This document shows positions 16,677 to 27,371 of a stretch of DNA of 64,000 nucleotides, piece by piece. Location of the stretch: NCBI RefSeq assembly GCF_028888695.1, contig NZ_PNFF01000002.1, forward strand, positions 1,010,266-1,074,265, read 5' to 3'. The position numbers and the translations under genes were made by a program. The notes beneath the pieces were generated by a model. The model searched no databases, had not been told where the DNA came from, and saw only the letters and a program-made list of their open reading frames with translations. Origin of the DNA: Bacillus methanolicus (GTDB lineage: Bacteria; Bacillota; Bacilli; Bacillales; Cytobacillaceae). Every line of letters begins with the position of its first letter. Position 1 is the first letter of the stretch.

Positions 16677-17911
16677 ATGATTGAATCAGGAAAAGTAAAA
16701 GAATTTCTTACACATGAAGAAGGGAGCATCCGCGAGTTTGCTGCAAAGTATTTTGCTGAAGGAAATTTCAGTGATGAAGATAAACTGGATATCATGCCGT
16801 TAATTTTGGAAAGCTGCGAGAAGTATAGTCAGCAAGAGATGATCAATCGGCTTGTGTTATCTTATGCACAAGAATTGCCGCAATCTACAGAGACGATTGC
16901 AACCATTCTTTCGAGGTTGGAAAAGAAAAAAGAGATTAATTATTGGTATGAGCCAATCATTGCCAATGCTTCACCTGATGTTGTAACTCCTTTCCTTGAT
17001 GATCTGGACAATCTTCTTTCTGAACGAATTAAAAAAATTATCAGGCAGAAGCAAGAAATTGCTGCAAAGGACACCGAATCCCTACGGCGGGAGCTAATTG
17101 ATTTTGGTGATAAATCGGCAGGGAAATATACAAATCAATTTGATTATAACTATGGTAAATATCTTGCCAGAGAACTTGCCGGAAGAAAGGATCTCTCTTC
17201 AGAATTAATTCTTGACCAGCAGGAGTTCCAATTTTACTCAATGCTTTCGCTGCTTCTTCTACATCTAAGTCACCTTCACTTGTTAACGCATTAATAAGCA
17301 AAGGTACCGAATCTGCCACCCGTCGTTCACCCAACATATATATCAGGTAAATATTTGTATAACCGCGATACTCATTCAAATCGTAGGATTGCAGCTACAT
17401 TGTTTCATCCATTAAAGAGCGTTTTTTTCAGGAGGATTGGTCTTTCCGCTCGTTCGCATCCGGTGTGCTGGCAAATATTAAAAGAGAAGAAAGTGAAACT
17501 GCGATTCATGAGTTATTACAAAAAGAAGATGATTTAACTATTATTACTGTTTTGGCAGACGGACTATGCAAGCTGTTAAGTGTAAAGGGTATTCCAGTCG
17601 TGAAAAAATACATAGATGAGGATTATTACGACAGCGGGATGCTCTCACTTGAAGAGTCTCTCTATGTTACTTGTGTGATCCCCGGGGAAAAGCCGCCGGA
17701 AATGGAACAGTGGAAAAAAGAAATTGATAGAGATCAAAGCAAAACAACAAACAAAAGCAATTTTCTTCAAGTTCCGACACTGAATTTATTAGATGATTCA
17801 ATGATAAAGACACAGCCATATGTTCGGGAAATCAAAGTTGGCAGAAATGCCCCTTGTCCTTGTGGAAGTGGGAAAAAATAGAAAAAATATAAGAAATGCT
17901 GCGAGAAATGA
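16677..17911 (+). pseudogene. HEAT-repeat/SEC-C protein broken by an internal inversion
   Basis: The plus strand encodes a helical-repeat protein (IESGKVKEFLTHEEGSIREFAAKYF...) until about 17210. From about 17215 to 17425 the continuation lies on the minus strand (YLIYMLGERRVADSVPLLINALTSEGDLDVEEAAKALSKIGTP, a typical HEAT pair). The plus strand then resumes at about 17428 with EDWSFRSFASGVLANIKREESETAIHELL and ends in a SEC-C motif GRNAPCPCGSGKK. An in-frame TAG at 17879 precedes the rest of SEC-C (KKYKKCCEK, ending at 17911). A ~210-bp segment has therefore flipped, with the palindrome GAATTAATTC at the left junction. The gene is not functional as a whole. Confidence 0.75.
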
Positions 17912-17920
17912 TATAAGATA

Positions 17921-17972
17921 ACAGGCACCGATTAGAAACAAACGTCCAATGATAGTGCCTGTCACTTTTTGC
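17921..17972. terminator. GTGCCTGTCA-type hairpin between convergent genes
   Basis: ACAGGCAC (17921-17928) pairs with GTGCCTGT (17955-17962), followed by TTTTT. It belongs to the family of GTGCCTGACAC intergenic elements that recurs in this window. Confidence 0.6.
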
Positions 17973-17973
17973 G

Positions 17974-18303
17974 TTATAGTTCATTGTATTTCTTGTTGCT
18001 ACCGTAAGCTTTGTCAACTGGATACTTTAGTGCATTCTTTTCCATTTTATTTTTTGTAATTTTTTCTAGGTCCAATCCTAGGTTATCGGCCAATAAAACA
18101 AGATAAATGAAAACATCGGCCATTTCATCTTGGATATTTTGTAGATTATCAGAAACTGCTTGTTCACTCGTTTTCCATTGGAAATTTTCGAGAAGTTCTG
18201 AGGCTTCTATTGATATCGAAACTGCCAAGTCTTTAGTGTTGTGGAATTGCGCCCAGTTTCGTTCATCACGGAATTTAATGATTTCTTCTATAAATTGTTT
18301 CAT
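17974..18303 (-). CDS. MazG-like nucleotide pyrophosphohydrolase
   Basis: A 109-residue all-alpha NTP pyrophosphohydrolase. The metal-binding pattern is visible as SIEASELLENFQW (E-x-x-E) and IQDEMADVFIYLVLLADNLG (E-x-x-D). These enzymes hydrolyse non-canonical or excess (d)NTPs such as dCTP analogues to the monophosphate, which cleans the nucleotide pool. The minus-strand ATG at 18303 has TTAGGAGTT upstream. It stands alone just before the CRISPR island and probably belongs to the conserved chromosome. Single-domain MazG proteins of this length are typical. Confidence 0.88.
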   Translation of the reverse strand: MKQFIEEIIKFRDERNWAQFHNTKDLAVSISIEASELLENFQWKTSEQAVSDNLQNIQDEMADVFIYLVLLADNLGLDLEKITKNKMEKNALKYPVDKAYGSNKKYNEL

Positions 18304-18439
18304 AAAATCAACTCCTAATCTAATAGAAATTTCAATAATTCGATTATACTATTAACGTAAATATATTTTATTAGTACTCGATTACTGTAAAATATTAAAG
18401 TCAAAAATTTTATTTAACAATACAAAAAATACAGGTTAT

Positions 18440-18645
18440 TACAAATGATAAAAATTTGTCGTCGACCCCCAATAGCGTATTAACTCCGAGGGATCGACGA
18501 CAATGTTATTTTGAGAGTATTAGCGAGAAAAAACAAAGAACATAAAAGAAAATAAAGAATTGATACCATTTTCGTTTTAAGATAAAATAAAGTCAAATCA
18601 ATTTTGATTATCCTTAAAATACTGTAATTTCAACGATTTTTGGGG
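18440..18645 (+). promoter_or_regulatory. CRISPR leader 1
   Basis: A hairpin TTGTCGTCGA/TCGACGACAA (18456-18503) is followed by an AT-rich stretch rich in GAAAAAACAAAG. A sigma-A-like promoter follows with TTGATA at 18560-18565 and TAAAAT at 18583-18588, exactly 17 bp apart, then repeat 1 at 18646. The same layout precedes arrays 2, 3 and 4. Confidence 0.85.
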
Positions 18646-20080
18646 GTTTTTATCTTACCTATGAGGGATTGAAACTTTTGTAGGTAAAGAAGTAATTCAT
18701 TCAACAATTATAGTTTTTATCTTACCTATGAGGGATTGAAACATACAATGGGACGGGACACCAATAAAACTGTTTTTCGGTTTTTATCTTACCTATGAGG
18801 GATTGAAACTTCCATTCCATATAGCTTACTCGAATCAATCATAGAGTTTTTATCTTACCTATGAGGGATTGAAACTTTTAAGTCAACCATATATTTATAT
18901 AATTGCTTTAGTTTTTATCTTACCTATGAGGGATTGAAACCCTACTGTAAAACGTTGTAATTCACTATATGAAACGTTTTTATCTTACCTATGAGGGATT
19001 GAAACATCCAAGTGGCTACGACCTAGAAGCTGAAAATTGGAAGTTTTTATCTTACCTATGAGGGATTGAAACAACTAATTTAAACTCGTTATCATCTTTT
19101 GTTCAACGGTTTTTATCTTACCTATGAGGGATTGAAACTAGGCTTTTCGATACGCAGAAACAAGGTCATTATTGAGTTTTTATCTTACCTATGAGGGATT
19201 GAAACCATATAGAATAAAAAATCGGAGGAATCGATAATGAACGTTTTTATCTTACCTATGAGGGATTGAAACGTATTTTGCATGGTGCAGCGGTTGACCG
19301 AAAAGGTGTTTTTATCTTACCTATGAGGGATTGAAACTAACTATATATCTATAATAGTAACTAATAGCTATAAAATCGTTTTTATCTTACCTATGAGGGA
19401 TTGAAACTGTAGCAGTGCCATGTGGCAAACGGTCCTTCAAAGTGTTTTTATCTTACCTATGAGGGATTGAAACTTCATCCAGCGGGCTAATTCTTTCTGA
19501 CATCTAGAGCAGTTTTTATCTTACCTATGAGGGATTGAAACCTCGCTGAAATTGACAACTATGAATCGTTGCTATTCACAAGTTTTTATCTTACCTATGA
19601 GGGATTGAAACCGATGATCGGCCCGAATGGATGAAACAAGAGGACAAGTTTTTATCTTACCTATGAGGGATTGAAACTCTTGCTGATCCAGCGCTTGTGC
19701 TCTGGATCATACGAAGTTTTTATCTTACCTATGAGGGATTGAAACCTATATCGTTGATCGAAAAAAAGATATGGTGATCAGCGGGTTTTTATCTTACCTA
19801 TGAGGGATTGAAACAATTTCTCAAAGTTTTCCTTTTTATCTTCCTGAATGTTTTTATCTTACCTATGAGGGATTGAAACGTGGAATGGAATCTGATTTGG
19901 AGTTTCCATCGAATGGAGTTTTTATCTTACCTATGAGGGATTGAAACCACTGTTAGGGTAATCAGAAACTTCAACCATGTTCGGTTTTTATCTTACCTAT
20001 GAGGGATTGAAACAAGAATATCATTTTTGCTTGTTGTTGCTCTTCCATTGGTTTTTATCTTAATTATTATGGATTGAAAC
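18646..20080 (+). CRISPR. CRISPR array 1
   Basis: Twenty-one near-identical 30-bp repeats that begin GTTTTTATCTTACC and end GGGATTGAAAC, at 18646, 18713, 18780 and so on to 19984, plus a mutated repeat at 20051-20080 (TTAATTATTATGG core). Spacers are about 35-40 bp. Repeat degeneration at the 3' end marks the leader-distal, oldest end. The repeat differs from that of arrays 2 and 3 at two positions (ACC versus AAC; GGG versus GGA). The transcript runs from leader 1 toward the cas8b gene. Repeats ending ATTGAAAC with an 8-nt handle are typical of type I-B and III-B systems. Confidence 0.98.
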
Positions 20081-20115
20081 ATCGCTGCTCAAAATCAGGC
20101 AAAGCTGATTGCAAA

Positions 20116-20285
20116 GTTTGAATCTTAATAAAAAGGATATGAAATCAATAATAACTCAACATGAAAAAATGTTATGTTTAAATTATACATTTAGTGTATA
20201 TAATTACCATTAGTATCTTAGCTTATAAAAGAATTGAAACATTAATAATGTGATCATTATCTTACCTATCAAGGATTGAGTAAAC
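20116..20285 (+). repeat. Eroded repeats beyond array 1
   Basis: Three further repeat-like relics follow the last recognisable repeat: GTTTGAATCTTAATAAAAAG near 20116, AGTATCTTAGC...AGAATTGAAAC ending near 20240, and TTATCTTACCTATCAAGG near 20256. They show that the array was once longer. Confidence 0.6.
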
Positions 20286-20420
20286 TTTCAGACAAAGATT
20301 AATAAACTTTTTCTTAATTCTTAATTAAAACTTGATAAAAAACTATGTTGCTTCTGAATAAATTTAATTAATAATGTAATCATATAAACACACAGAAGTT
20401 ATTAACGAGGAGGCATAAAA

Positions 20421-20555
20421 ATGTTTGAGAGAAAAGTCATTAATATATCGATCACATCAATTATAAAAGATGGAAATCATGTAAGGAAAATATCGAAAAA
20501 AGTCTATTTACATGAAGAAACAAAAAGGGAAAATTGGATTTTTAAAAACCGATAA
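20421..20555 (+). CDS. Small ORF of 44 residues between array 1 and cas8b
   Basis: MFERKVINISITSIIKDGNHVRKIS...WIFKNR is a short basic frame with a very good ribosome site (GAGGAGGCATAAAA) directly before its ATG. It lies between the array relics and the cas8b ribosome site, 105 bp before the GTG start of cas8b, so it may be the first cistron of the cas transcript. I recognise no family. It could be a small Cas-associated protein, a leader peptide, or the start of a truncated gene. Confidence 0.35.
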   Translation: MFERKVINISITSIIKDGNHVRKISKKVYLHEETKRENWIFKNR

Positions 20556-20660
20556 AATCCAAAACAAGCCGTATGTTTAAACAATTTATTAAATTTCATG
20601 AAAAATATTGAAAAAACAGTAAATATTGATAAAATTTTTCTCAAAAGGAGGTGCAAAATT

Positions 20661-22634
20661 GTGATTAAAACAATCCACACTCTTGGCAATAAGTATTTAA
20701 CTGAGGAAAACCCATCTGTTATTCAAGCGATTACTTTACCGATTGCAAAGCCAAATGGTGCAACCAAATATGTCATAATTGTTGATTTTTCTATTACAGA
20801 GAAAAAAGTAAAACTAACACCAAAAGAAATAAGTGAGTCTACGTCTTTGGAGTTGCTATGGATTGGTACTGCGGATGGAGCAGCGAGCCCACAATGGTAT
20901 GGAACAGTGAGCAATGTCGAATATTTGCTTAGTCAAACAATTACAAATCTCCTCGAGCGTTGGAATCAAGAGAATTCCTACTATTCTCTTTTAAAGCAGG
21001 CACAAGATAATTTTTTCTTGGATCTTGGCGCGGCAAAAAAATCAGATGAACGATACCGCTATGTTTTTAATCCGGCATATATCGGGAGCGAATTAAAGGA
21101 AAAAGATGCGAAAAAGGCCATTAAGGAAACAGCGAAACTGTTTCAAGCTTATATTGAAAAAGAAGCCAATGTGAACATAAAAGATGTCCTTTTATATTCT
21201 CTAGCTATTGATGGACAGCTCGTCGTTTCGCATCCAGAGTATGAACGGCTTGTGATCGAAGAGAAATTAAGCGTATTTGAAGATGCGAAAAAGGGGGTAT
21301 GTGCTCTTACAAACAATGACACCCTTGTCACAGGCGAAACAACAAAATTAAAATTTAACTACTACATAAACGATAAAATCAGTTTTGCAAGCGGCCTAGA
21401 GAAAAAATCATTTCTCAAAAACTTATCCATCAGTAAAGACGCTTATCAAGCAATTATGGCAGGAGAAGCGTATATTCTTCGCAACTTTAATACTCGTTTC
21501 AGTGGCCTCCCTTGTTATATCATCCCAGATTTCTTATACGATTTACCGTTTAAAGATGTTCTTCTTCAAGATATAAGCAATCGTATTAGTGAACTTGTTA
21601 GGACAGTTAAAACAGTCGAAACAGCTGAAGCATTGCATCGAGACATCGAAGACTACAAAGAATTCGGAGATCAAATAGACAACCATATTTCGTTGCATTT
21701 TCTCTTTTATACCAAAGCGCAGTCAGCATTAAAGGTAAACAAGCTATTATCTGATGTTCCTCTAACTCATTTGCGCCGACTGGGCTACGAGATGCGAAAA
21801 GCAAGAGAAATAGGACAGCGCTTTTTTAAGAACGAAAAATTTAACCTCGGCTTGGAACCGATCTATTATTTAATTCCTATGCGTGTTCAACGCGGGGAAA
21901 ACTTTGAGAAACGTAAAATTTTACAAGTATACGAGTCACTATTAACGAATAAACCGCTTTCGTATCAATGGCTAATTGCGCAATTTGTGCAGCTTGGGAA
22001 GGTTCACATGTACGCGAGCTATAGTCTTTATCAATATAGCGATAAAAAAGAATACAATGATTTTAATTTGGTAGAAGCTATGGTCCGAGCACAATTGTTC
22101 TTGAAACTGTTGCAAAACCTTAACTTAATTAAGGAGGAAAGGGAGATGACAAAGGTTACATATGATTTGCCTGATACTGATATTGTCGAGTATATGGAGA
22201 CGATGAATTATGATATCGCGCAAAGTTCTTTATTTTTGCTCGGCTATTTAATCGCGAGGATTGGTTCTGCGCAAGTTGTCAAAACAAATGAACGAGCAGA
22301 AGCGCTTGGACAAGCCCGGGGCGGTAAAACAGCAAACAAACCGATTTTATCGAAGATTAATTATCATGGCATGAATAGGCAAAAACTGATGATGCTTTCA
22401 AGCGAAGTATTTGAAAAGTTGGGACAACTTAAAATTAATTCCTTACAAAATGAAGCTGTTTATGCGGAACATAAACGTCTTTTTGATACAGCATTGCAGG
22501 AAAAATGGAATTTATCCGATCGTGAAAGCGTTTTTTATTTGTTATCAGGCTACGCATATGGAACAAAGCGGATTTTAAGAAGCGCGAAAAAAGACAATCC
22601 GTCATCTGAATACGAAGAGTTAAGCAATAAATAG
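20661..22634 (+). CDS. cas8b: Cas8b (Csh1/TM1802-type), large subunit of type I-B Cascade
   Basis: A 657-residue protein placed first in the I-B operon, before cas7 and cas5. It matches the TM1802/Csh1-type Cas8b by length and layout: an N-terminal GNKYLTEENPSV segment, a central GLPCYIIPDF, and an alpha-helical C-terminus (about residues 430-600) that often doubles as the small subunit Cas11b through an internal start. Cas8b binds the PAM and the 5' end of the crRNA. The GTG start at 20661 is chosen because AAAGGAGGTG lies at ideal spacing; the ATG at 20598 has none. The stop is 10 bp before the cas7 ATG. Confidence 0.85.
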   Translation: MIKTIHTLGNKYLTEENPSVIQAITLPIAKPNGATKYVIIVDFSITEKKVKLTPKEISESTSLELLWIGTADGAASPQWYGTVSNVEYLLSQTITNLLERWNQENSYYSLLKQAQDNFFLDLGAAKKSDERYRYVFNPAYIGSELKEKDAKKAIKETAKLFQAYIEKEANVNIKDVLLYSLAIDGQLVVSHPEYERLVIEEKLSVFEDAKKGVCALTNNDTLVTGETTKLKFNYYINDKISFASGLEKKSFLKNLSISKDAYQAIMAGEAYILRNFNTRFSGLPCYIIPDFLYDLPFKDVLLQDISNRISELVRTVKTVETAEALHRDIEDYKEFGDQIDNHISLHFLFYTKAQSALKVNKLLSDVPLTHLRRLGYEMRKAREIGQRFFKNEKFNLGLEPIYYLIPMRVQRGENFEKRKILQVYESLLTNKPLSYQWLIAQFVQLGKVHMYASYSLYQYSDKKEYNDFNLVEAMVRAQLFLKLLQNLNLIKEEREMTKVTYDLPDTDIVEYMETMNYDIAQSSLFLLGYLIARIGSAQVVKTNERAEALGQARGGKTANKPILSKINYHGMNRQKLMMLSSEVFEKLGQLKINSLQNEAVYAEHKRLFDTALQEKWNLSDRESVFYLLSGYAYGTKRILRSAKKDNPSSEYEELSNK

Positions 22635-22644
22635 GGAGGAATTA

Positions 22645-23586
<942 letters not shown>

Positions 23587-23600
23587 AAAGGGTGACGTTT

Positions 23601-24335
23601 ATGAAGATGCTTATTTTTGACCTTATCGGGAAGATGGGTCATTTCCGAAAAATGGATACTAACTCATCTTCTCTATCGTACTCCTTTCCGCCACGAATGA
23701 CGATTGCTGGCATGCTCGCTGGTATTTTAGGGATGGAGCGAGACAGCTATTATGAAGTATTTTCACCGAATCAATGTCAAATTGCGGTATCGGTACGTAC
23801 ACCGATTCGCAAAGTTATGCAAACGGTAAACTATATGTTTGTAAAATCAAAAGCCCATTTAAACAATAGTGAAGGACATACGCAAATTCCCATTGAGTTT
23901 GTGCTCCCGGGGGGAGATGAAGCCAATTTGCGGTATCGCATCTATTTTTCCCACCGTGATCCATCTATTTATGAAAGCGTGAAACATCGAATACAATCAA
24001 GCCGGTATGTTTATCCTCCGTATTTAGGGTTATCTGAATTACTTGGGAAGTTGAACTGGGTTGCTGAAGCAGAGGGAACGCTAGTAGAAAACGATGAGAC
24101 AGTTCCAATCCATTCTGTTGTAAGAATTCCTGATTTGCGCGAGCGGTCTATTCAATTTTCAACCGAAACACGCATTATTAAGGAATTCATGACACGCCAG
24201 TTTACGAATGAGAGAATGATTTATGAAACCGATTATTACTTATTTGAACAATCGCGACAATTAGTCGCTAGTCCGGCTGTACCTTTTGTAGCCGTTGCTT
24301 ACGGGGAAGAAAAAGAAAACGTTTTATTTTTGTAA
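23601..24335 (+). CDS. cas5: Cas5 (type I-B/Hmari type)
   Basis: A 244-residue RAMP protein. The N-terminus MKMLIFDLIGKMGHFRKMDTNSSSLSYSFPPRMTIAGMLAGILGMERD is the standard Cas5h pattern (strand, then PPRMTI.GMLAGILG). Cas5 caps the 5' handle of the crRNA and contacts Cas8b. The ATG at 23601 follows AAAGGGTGACG, whereas a GTG at 23592 sits inside that ribosome site. The gene ends 52 bp before the likely cas3 start. I see no truncation or odd residues. Confidence 0.92.
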   Translation: MKMLIFDLIGKMGHFRKMDTNSSSLSYSFPPRMTIAGMLAGILGMERDSYYEVFSPNQCQIAVSVRTPIRKVMQTVNYMFVKSKAHLNNSEGHTQIPIEFVLPGGDEANLRYRIYFSHRDPSIYESVKHRIQSSRYVYPPYLGLSELLGKLNWVAEAEGTLVENDETVPIHSVVRIPDLRERSIQFSTETRIIKEFMTRQFTNERMIYETDYYLFEQSRQLVASPAVPFVAVAYGEEKENVLFL

Positions 24336-24387
24336 AGCAGGGCAGCGGTGGGTTTACCGCTGCTTTGTTTTTCAAGGGGTGATTCAA

Positions 24388-26871
24388 ATGTATTTTTCTC
24401 ATAATAATCCAGAGAAAAAATTGACTGTGCATTTAAAGGAAGTATACGAATATTCGCAAGATATGCTGAAAAATGTACCGCTGTCTACTGAAAATCGCAA
24501 TGTACTTGAATATATCAGCAAAATCGTTGCGGTAACGCACGATTTCGGTAAATATTTATCATATTTTCAGGATTATTTGCAAACCGGTGAAGAGAGCGGA
24601 GATTTGCATCACCATTCGTTTATTTCCGCCGTGTTTGCCGCTCACCTTTTACGCCATACGACAAACTTAAATGCTTCATGGTCTGAGTTTGCCCCATTAT
24701 TAGGTTACTTCGTTATTATGCACCACCATGGGAATTTGCGTGACGTTTCCCTAGATGTAACAAGATCGCGCCATATTGTTGAAAATACCGTGCAAGATTC
24801 GCTACATTATCGAGTTATCACGTTGAAACATCAAATAGATGATATTAAGAAACATGCTTCTTCCATTATTGACGATTTGTCTTCTTTATGGAACGAGCTT
24901 TCCATTCCGTTGTCTTTTTCTGAGGAACTTCATCGTTTTCTTCAAGACTATGAAAAAACATTTGATGAGGTTTACCGTCAATATTACTTAATAAGCAAAC
25001 GAAGAAAACTTGAACTAACGAAGGAACTTTACTATTATGCATTGGTACTGTATTCAGTGCTCATCAATGCTGACAAATTATCGGCTGCTAATATTAAGCG
25101 AAAGCCGCGCGTTTATATTCCAGACCATCTTGTTGACCAGTATCGCCAAGCGAATTTTGATGTGGAAGTGACAGAAGGGACGAACGGTTGGAGAAACCGC
25201 ATGTACAACGTTGTCATGAAACGAATCGACTATGTTTCAAAGATGAAGCCAGAGCAACGATTGTTTACGTTAACGGCGCCAACTGGGGCGGGAAAAACGC
25301 TTTTGTCGCTTTCCGTTGCTTTAAAATGGCGCGAGCAAACAGAACGGAAGTATGGATATTCACCAAAAATTATTTACGCTTTGCCGTTTACAAGCGTCAT
25401 CGACCAAAACGAAAAAGTCATTCGTGATTTGTTAAGTCAGTTAGCCGATTTTCACGCGAATGAACAACGGTATTTAGTGAAGCATCACCACTTATCTACC
25501 TTCCAATACAAAACTGAAAACGAGGAATTGCCACTTCGTAAAGCGTTGTTGCTGACGGAAAGCTGGGAGGCAGAACTGATTGTCACGACATTTGTGCAAT
25601 TGTTTCATACACTGATTGGCTACGAAAATTGCACGTTGAAAAAATTCCACCAAATCGCCGGAAGCATTATAATTCTCGACGAAATTCAAAACGTGCCGAT
25701 TGAGTATTGGCCATTATTTCGTTCTGTATTGCATAAAATGGCAGAATTGTTTTCCTGCAAAATTTTGCTATTAACGGCTACGCAACCGCTCATTTTTACT
25801 GAAGGAGAGACAATTGAGCTTCTTGAATCCGAGAACGTAAAACCGATTGATTTCTTTAAAGAAATGGAACGTGTCGAGCTTCATTGGTTAGGGGGAGAAA
25901 AAGGCGCGTATAGTCCTATTGAATGGATAGAGTTGTTTCAAAGCCGCTTTGAAGATGGAAAAAACTATTTAGCGATTTTTAACACAATTAAGACATCGAT
26001 AGAAATTTATGAAGGGATAAAAGAATGGTTAATCGAACGCGGTTATGAGGTGATCTACCTTTCTACAAATATTGTGCCTCGTGAGCGGAAACGACGCATT
26101 GAGCAAATTAAACAGCTTTTAAGAGAGAAGAACAAAGTCGTTGTTATTTCTACGCAAGTTGTGGAAGCGGGAGTCGATGTTGATTTTAATGTGGTGTATC
26201 GCGATTTGGGGCCAATTGATTCTATCGTACAAGCTGCGGGGCGCTGCAATCGCAACAGAAAATTACATGAACTTGGTAAGGTGTATATTACTCCGATTGA
26301 GCGTGACGGAAAGTTAGAGTCACAGTATGTATATGGGGCTGTTCATACAAAGATAGCGAAAGAAGTACTGCCAAAAACAGCGGTTTCCGAGCACCAATTT
26401 TTTGATATCATTGCCCAATATTTTACTGATGTGCGAGGCAATAAAGCGTTTACTGCTTCTGATGGAATTATAAAAGCGATCGAAGAGTTAAAATTTGACG
26501 CAAAAGATAAACAAGGAAGCAAAAACGAGCCGGAATATGTATCCGAATTTCGGTTAATTGAAGATGCGCATCAAGCGGTGGATGTATTTGTCGAAGCAGA
26601 AGAACAAGCGACGAATATTTGGCAGCAATACATTCAGAAGGTGATCGAAGAGAAAGATTTCGAAATCCGATTCGAAAATTATTTGGGCATGAAAAAAGAA
26701 GTGCGCCAATATGTCATTTCGGCCCCGATTAAACTAGTAAAGAATCTTGACCGTGATTTGTTTGATAAAACAAGAATGCTTTACTTATCCAATGACATCT
26801 TAAACCAATACTACAATTGCGAATATGGGCTGATTCGCACAAGTGAGATGGTGGATGCATGGATTATGTAA
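24388..26871 (+). CDS. cas3: Cas3 nuclease-helicase, type I-B
   Basis: An 827-residue fused HD-DExH protein. The HD nuclease comes first: VTHDFGKYLSYFQDYL, HHHSFISAVFAAHLL, MHHHGNL (about residues 50-115), metal-binding His/Asp positions included. The SF2 helicase follows, with Walker A APTGAGKTLLSLSVAL near residue 297, DEIQ (ILDEIQNVPIEYW) near 430, LLTATQPLIF, and motif VI QAAGRCNRN. Cas3 is recruited to Cascade R-loops and degrades the target DNA strand. Start at 24388 because AAGGGGTG lies upstream; the longer frame from 24295 overlaps cas5. The 3' end overlaps cas4 by 13 bp. Confidence 0.97.
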   Translation: MYFSHNNPEKKLTVHLKEVYEYSQDMLKNVPLSTENRNVLEYISKIVAVTHDFGKYLSYFQDYLQTGEESGDLHHHSFISAVFAAHLLRHTTNLNASWSEFAPLLGYFVIMHHHGNLRDVSLDVTRSRHIVENTVQDSLHYRVITLKHQIDDIKKHASSIIDDLSSLWNELSIPLSFSEELHRFLQDYEKTFDEVYRQYYLISKRRKLELTKELYYYALVLYSVLINADKLSAANIKRKPRVYIPDHLVDQYRQANFDVEVTEGTNGWRNRMYNVVMKRIDYVSKMKPEQRLFTLTAPTGAGKTLLSLSVALKWREQTERKYGYSPKIIYALPFTSVIDQNEKVIRDLLSQLADFHANEQRYLVKHHHLSTFQYKTENEELPLRKALLLTESWEAELIVTTFVQLFHTLIGYENCTLKKFHQIAGSIIILDEIQNVPIEYWPLFRSVLHKMAELFSCKILLLTATQPLIFTEGETIELLESENVKPIDFFKEMERVELHWLGGEKGAYSPIEWIELFQSRFEDGKNYLAIFNTIKTSIEIYEGIKEWLIERGYEVIYLSTNIVPRERKRRIEQIKQLLREKNKVVVISTQVVEAGVDVDFNVVYRDLGPIDSIVQAAGRCNRNRKLHELGKVYITPIERDGKLESQYVYGAVHTKIAKEVLPKTAVSEHQFFDIIAQYFTDVRGNKAFTASDGIIKAIEELKFDAKDKQGSKNEPEYVSEFRLIEDAHQAVDVFVEAEEQATNIWQQYIQKVIEEKDFEIRFENYLGMKKEVRQYVISAPIKLVKNLDRDLFDKTRMLYLSNDILNQYYNCEYGLIRTSEMVDAWIM

Positions 26872-27371
26872 TGGATGTGAATGGAACGCATATTTGGTAT
26901 TACTTTATTTGCAAGCGCGAAGTTTGGCTGATTATTCATCAAATCGCTGCTGATCAAGAAGATGATAACCTTGAAATTGGCCGCTTCATTTCGGAAACGA
27001 GCTATCAGCGCGAGAAAAAAGAGCTGCTTATCGGCAATATTAAAGTGGACCGAATTCGCCGCGAAGGGGATACGCTAGTTGTCGGTGAAGTGAAGAAATC
27101 ATCAACATATGAAAAAAGCGCTCTCTATCAATTGTTGTACTATCTTGATACATTGCGAAAAATGGGGATTGAAGCGAAAGGAGAGCTGTTATTTCCAAAA
27201 GAAAAGAAAGTAACGAAAGTGGAATGGACAGAAGAAGGAAAACAAGTTTTGGAAGAGGCGATTGCTGATATCCGCCGCATTTCTCGCTTGCCAGTCCCTC
27301 CAGAGCCGAAGAAAATTGGATTTTGTAGAAGCTGCGCATATCGTGAATATTGTTTTGCGGAGGAATCGTGA
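26859..27371 (+). CDS. cas4: Cas4 nuclease
   Basis: A 170-residue PD-(D/E)XK exonuclease with a 4Fe-4S cluster. Visible are the N-terminal cysteine in YFICKREVWLI, the catalytic strand KVDRIRREGDTLVVGEVKKSS (D...E-x-K), and the C-terminal cysteine set FCRSCAYREYC. Cas4 trims prespacers and selects PAM ends together with Cas1-Cas2, which matters for functional spacer acquisition in I-B systems. It overlaps the 3' end of cas3 and its stop codon shares bases with the cas1 ATG (TGATG), so it is translationally coupled to both. Confidence 0.95.
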   Translation: MDYVMDVNGTHIWYYFICKREVWLIIHQIAADQEDDNLEIGRFISETSYQREKKELLIGNIKVDRIRREGDTLVVGEVKKSSTYEKSALYQLLYYLDTLRKMGIEAKGELLFPKEKKVTKVEWTEEGKQVLEEAIADIRRISRLPVPPEPKKIGFCRSCAYREYCFAEES

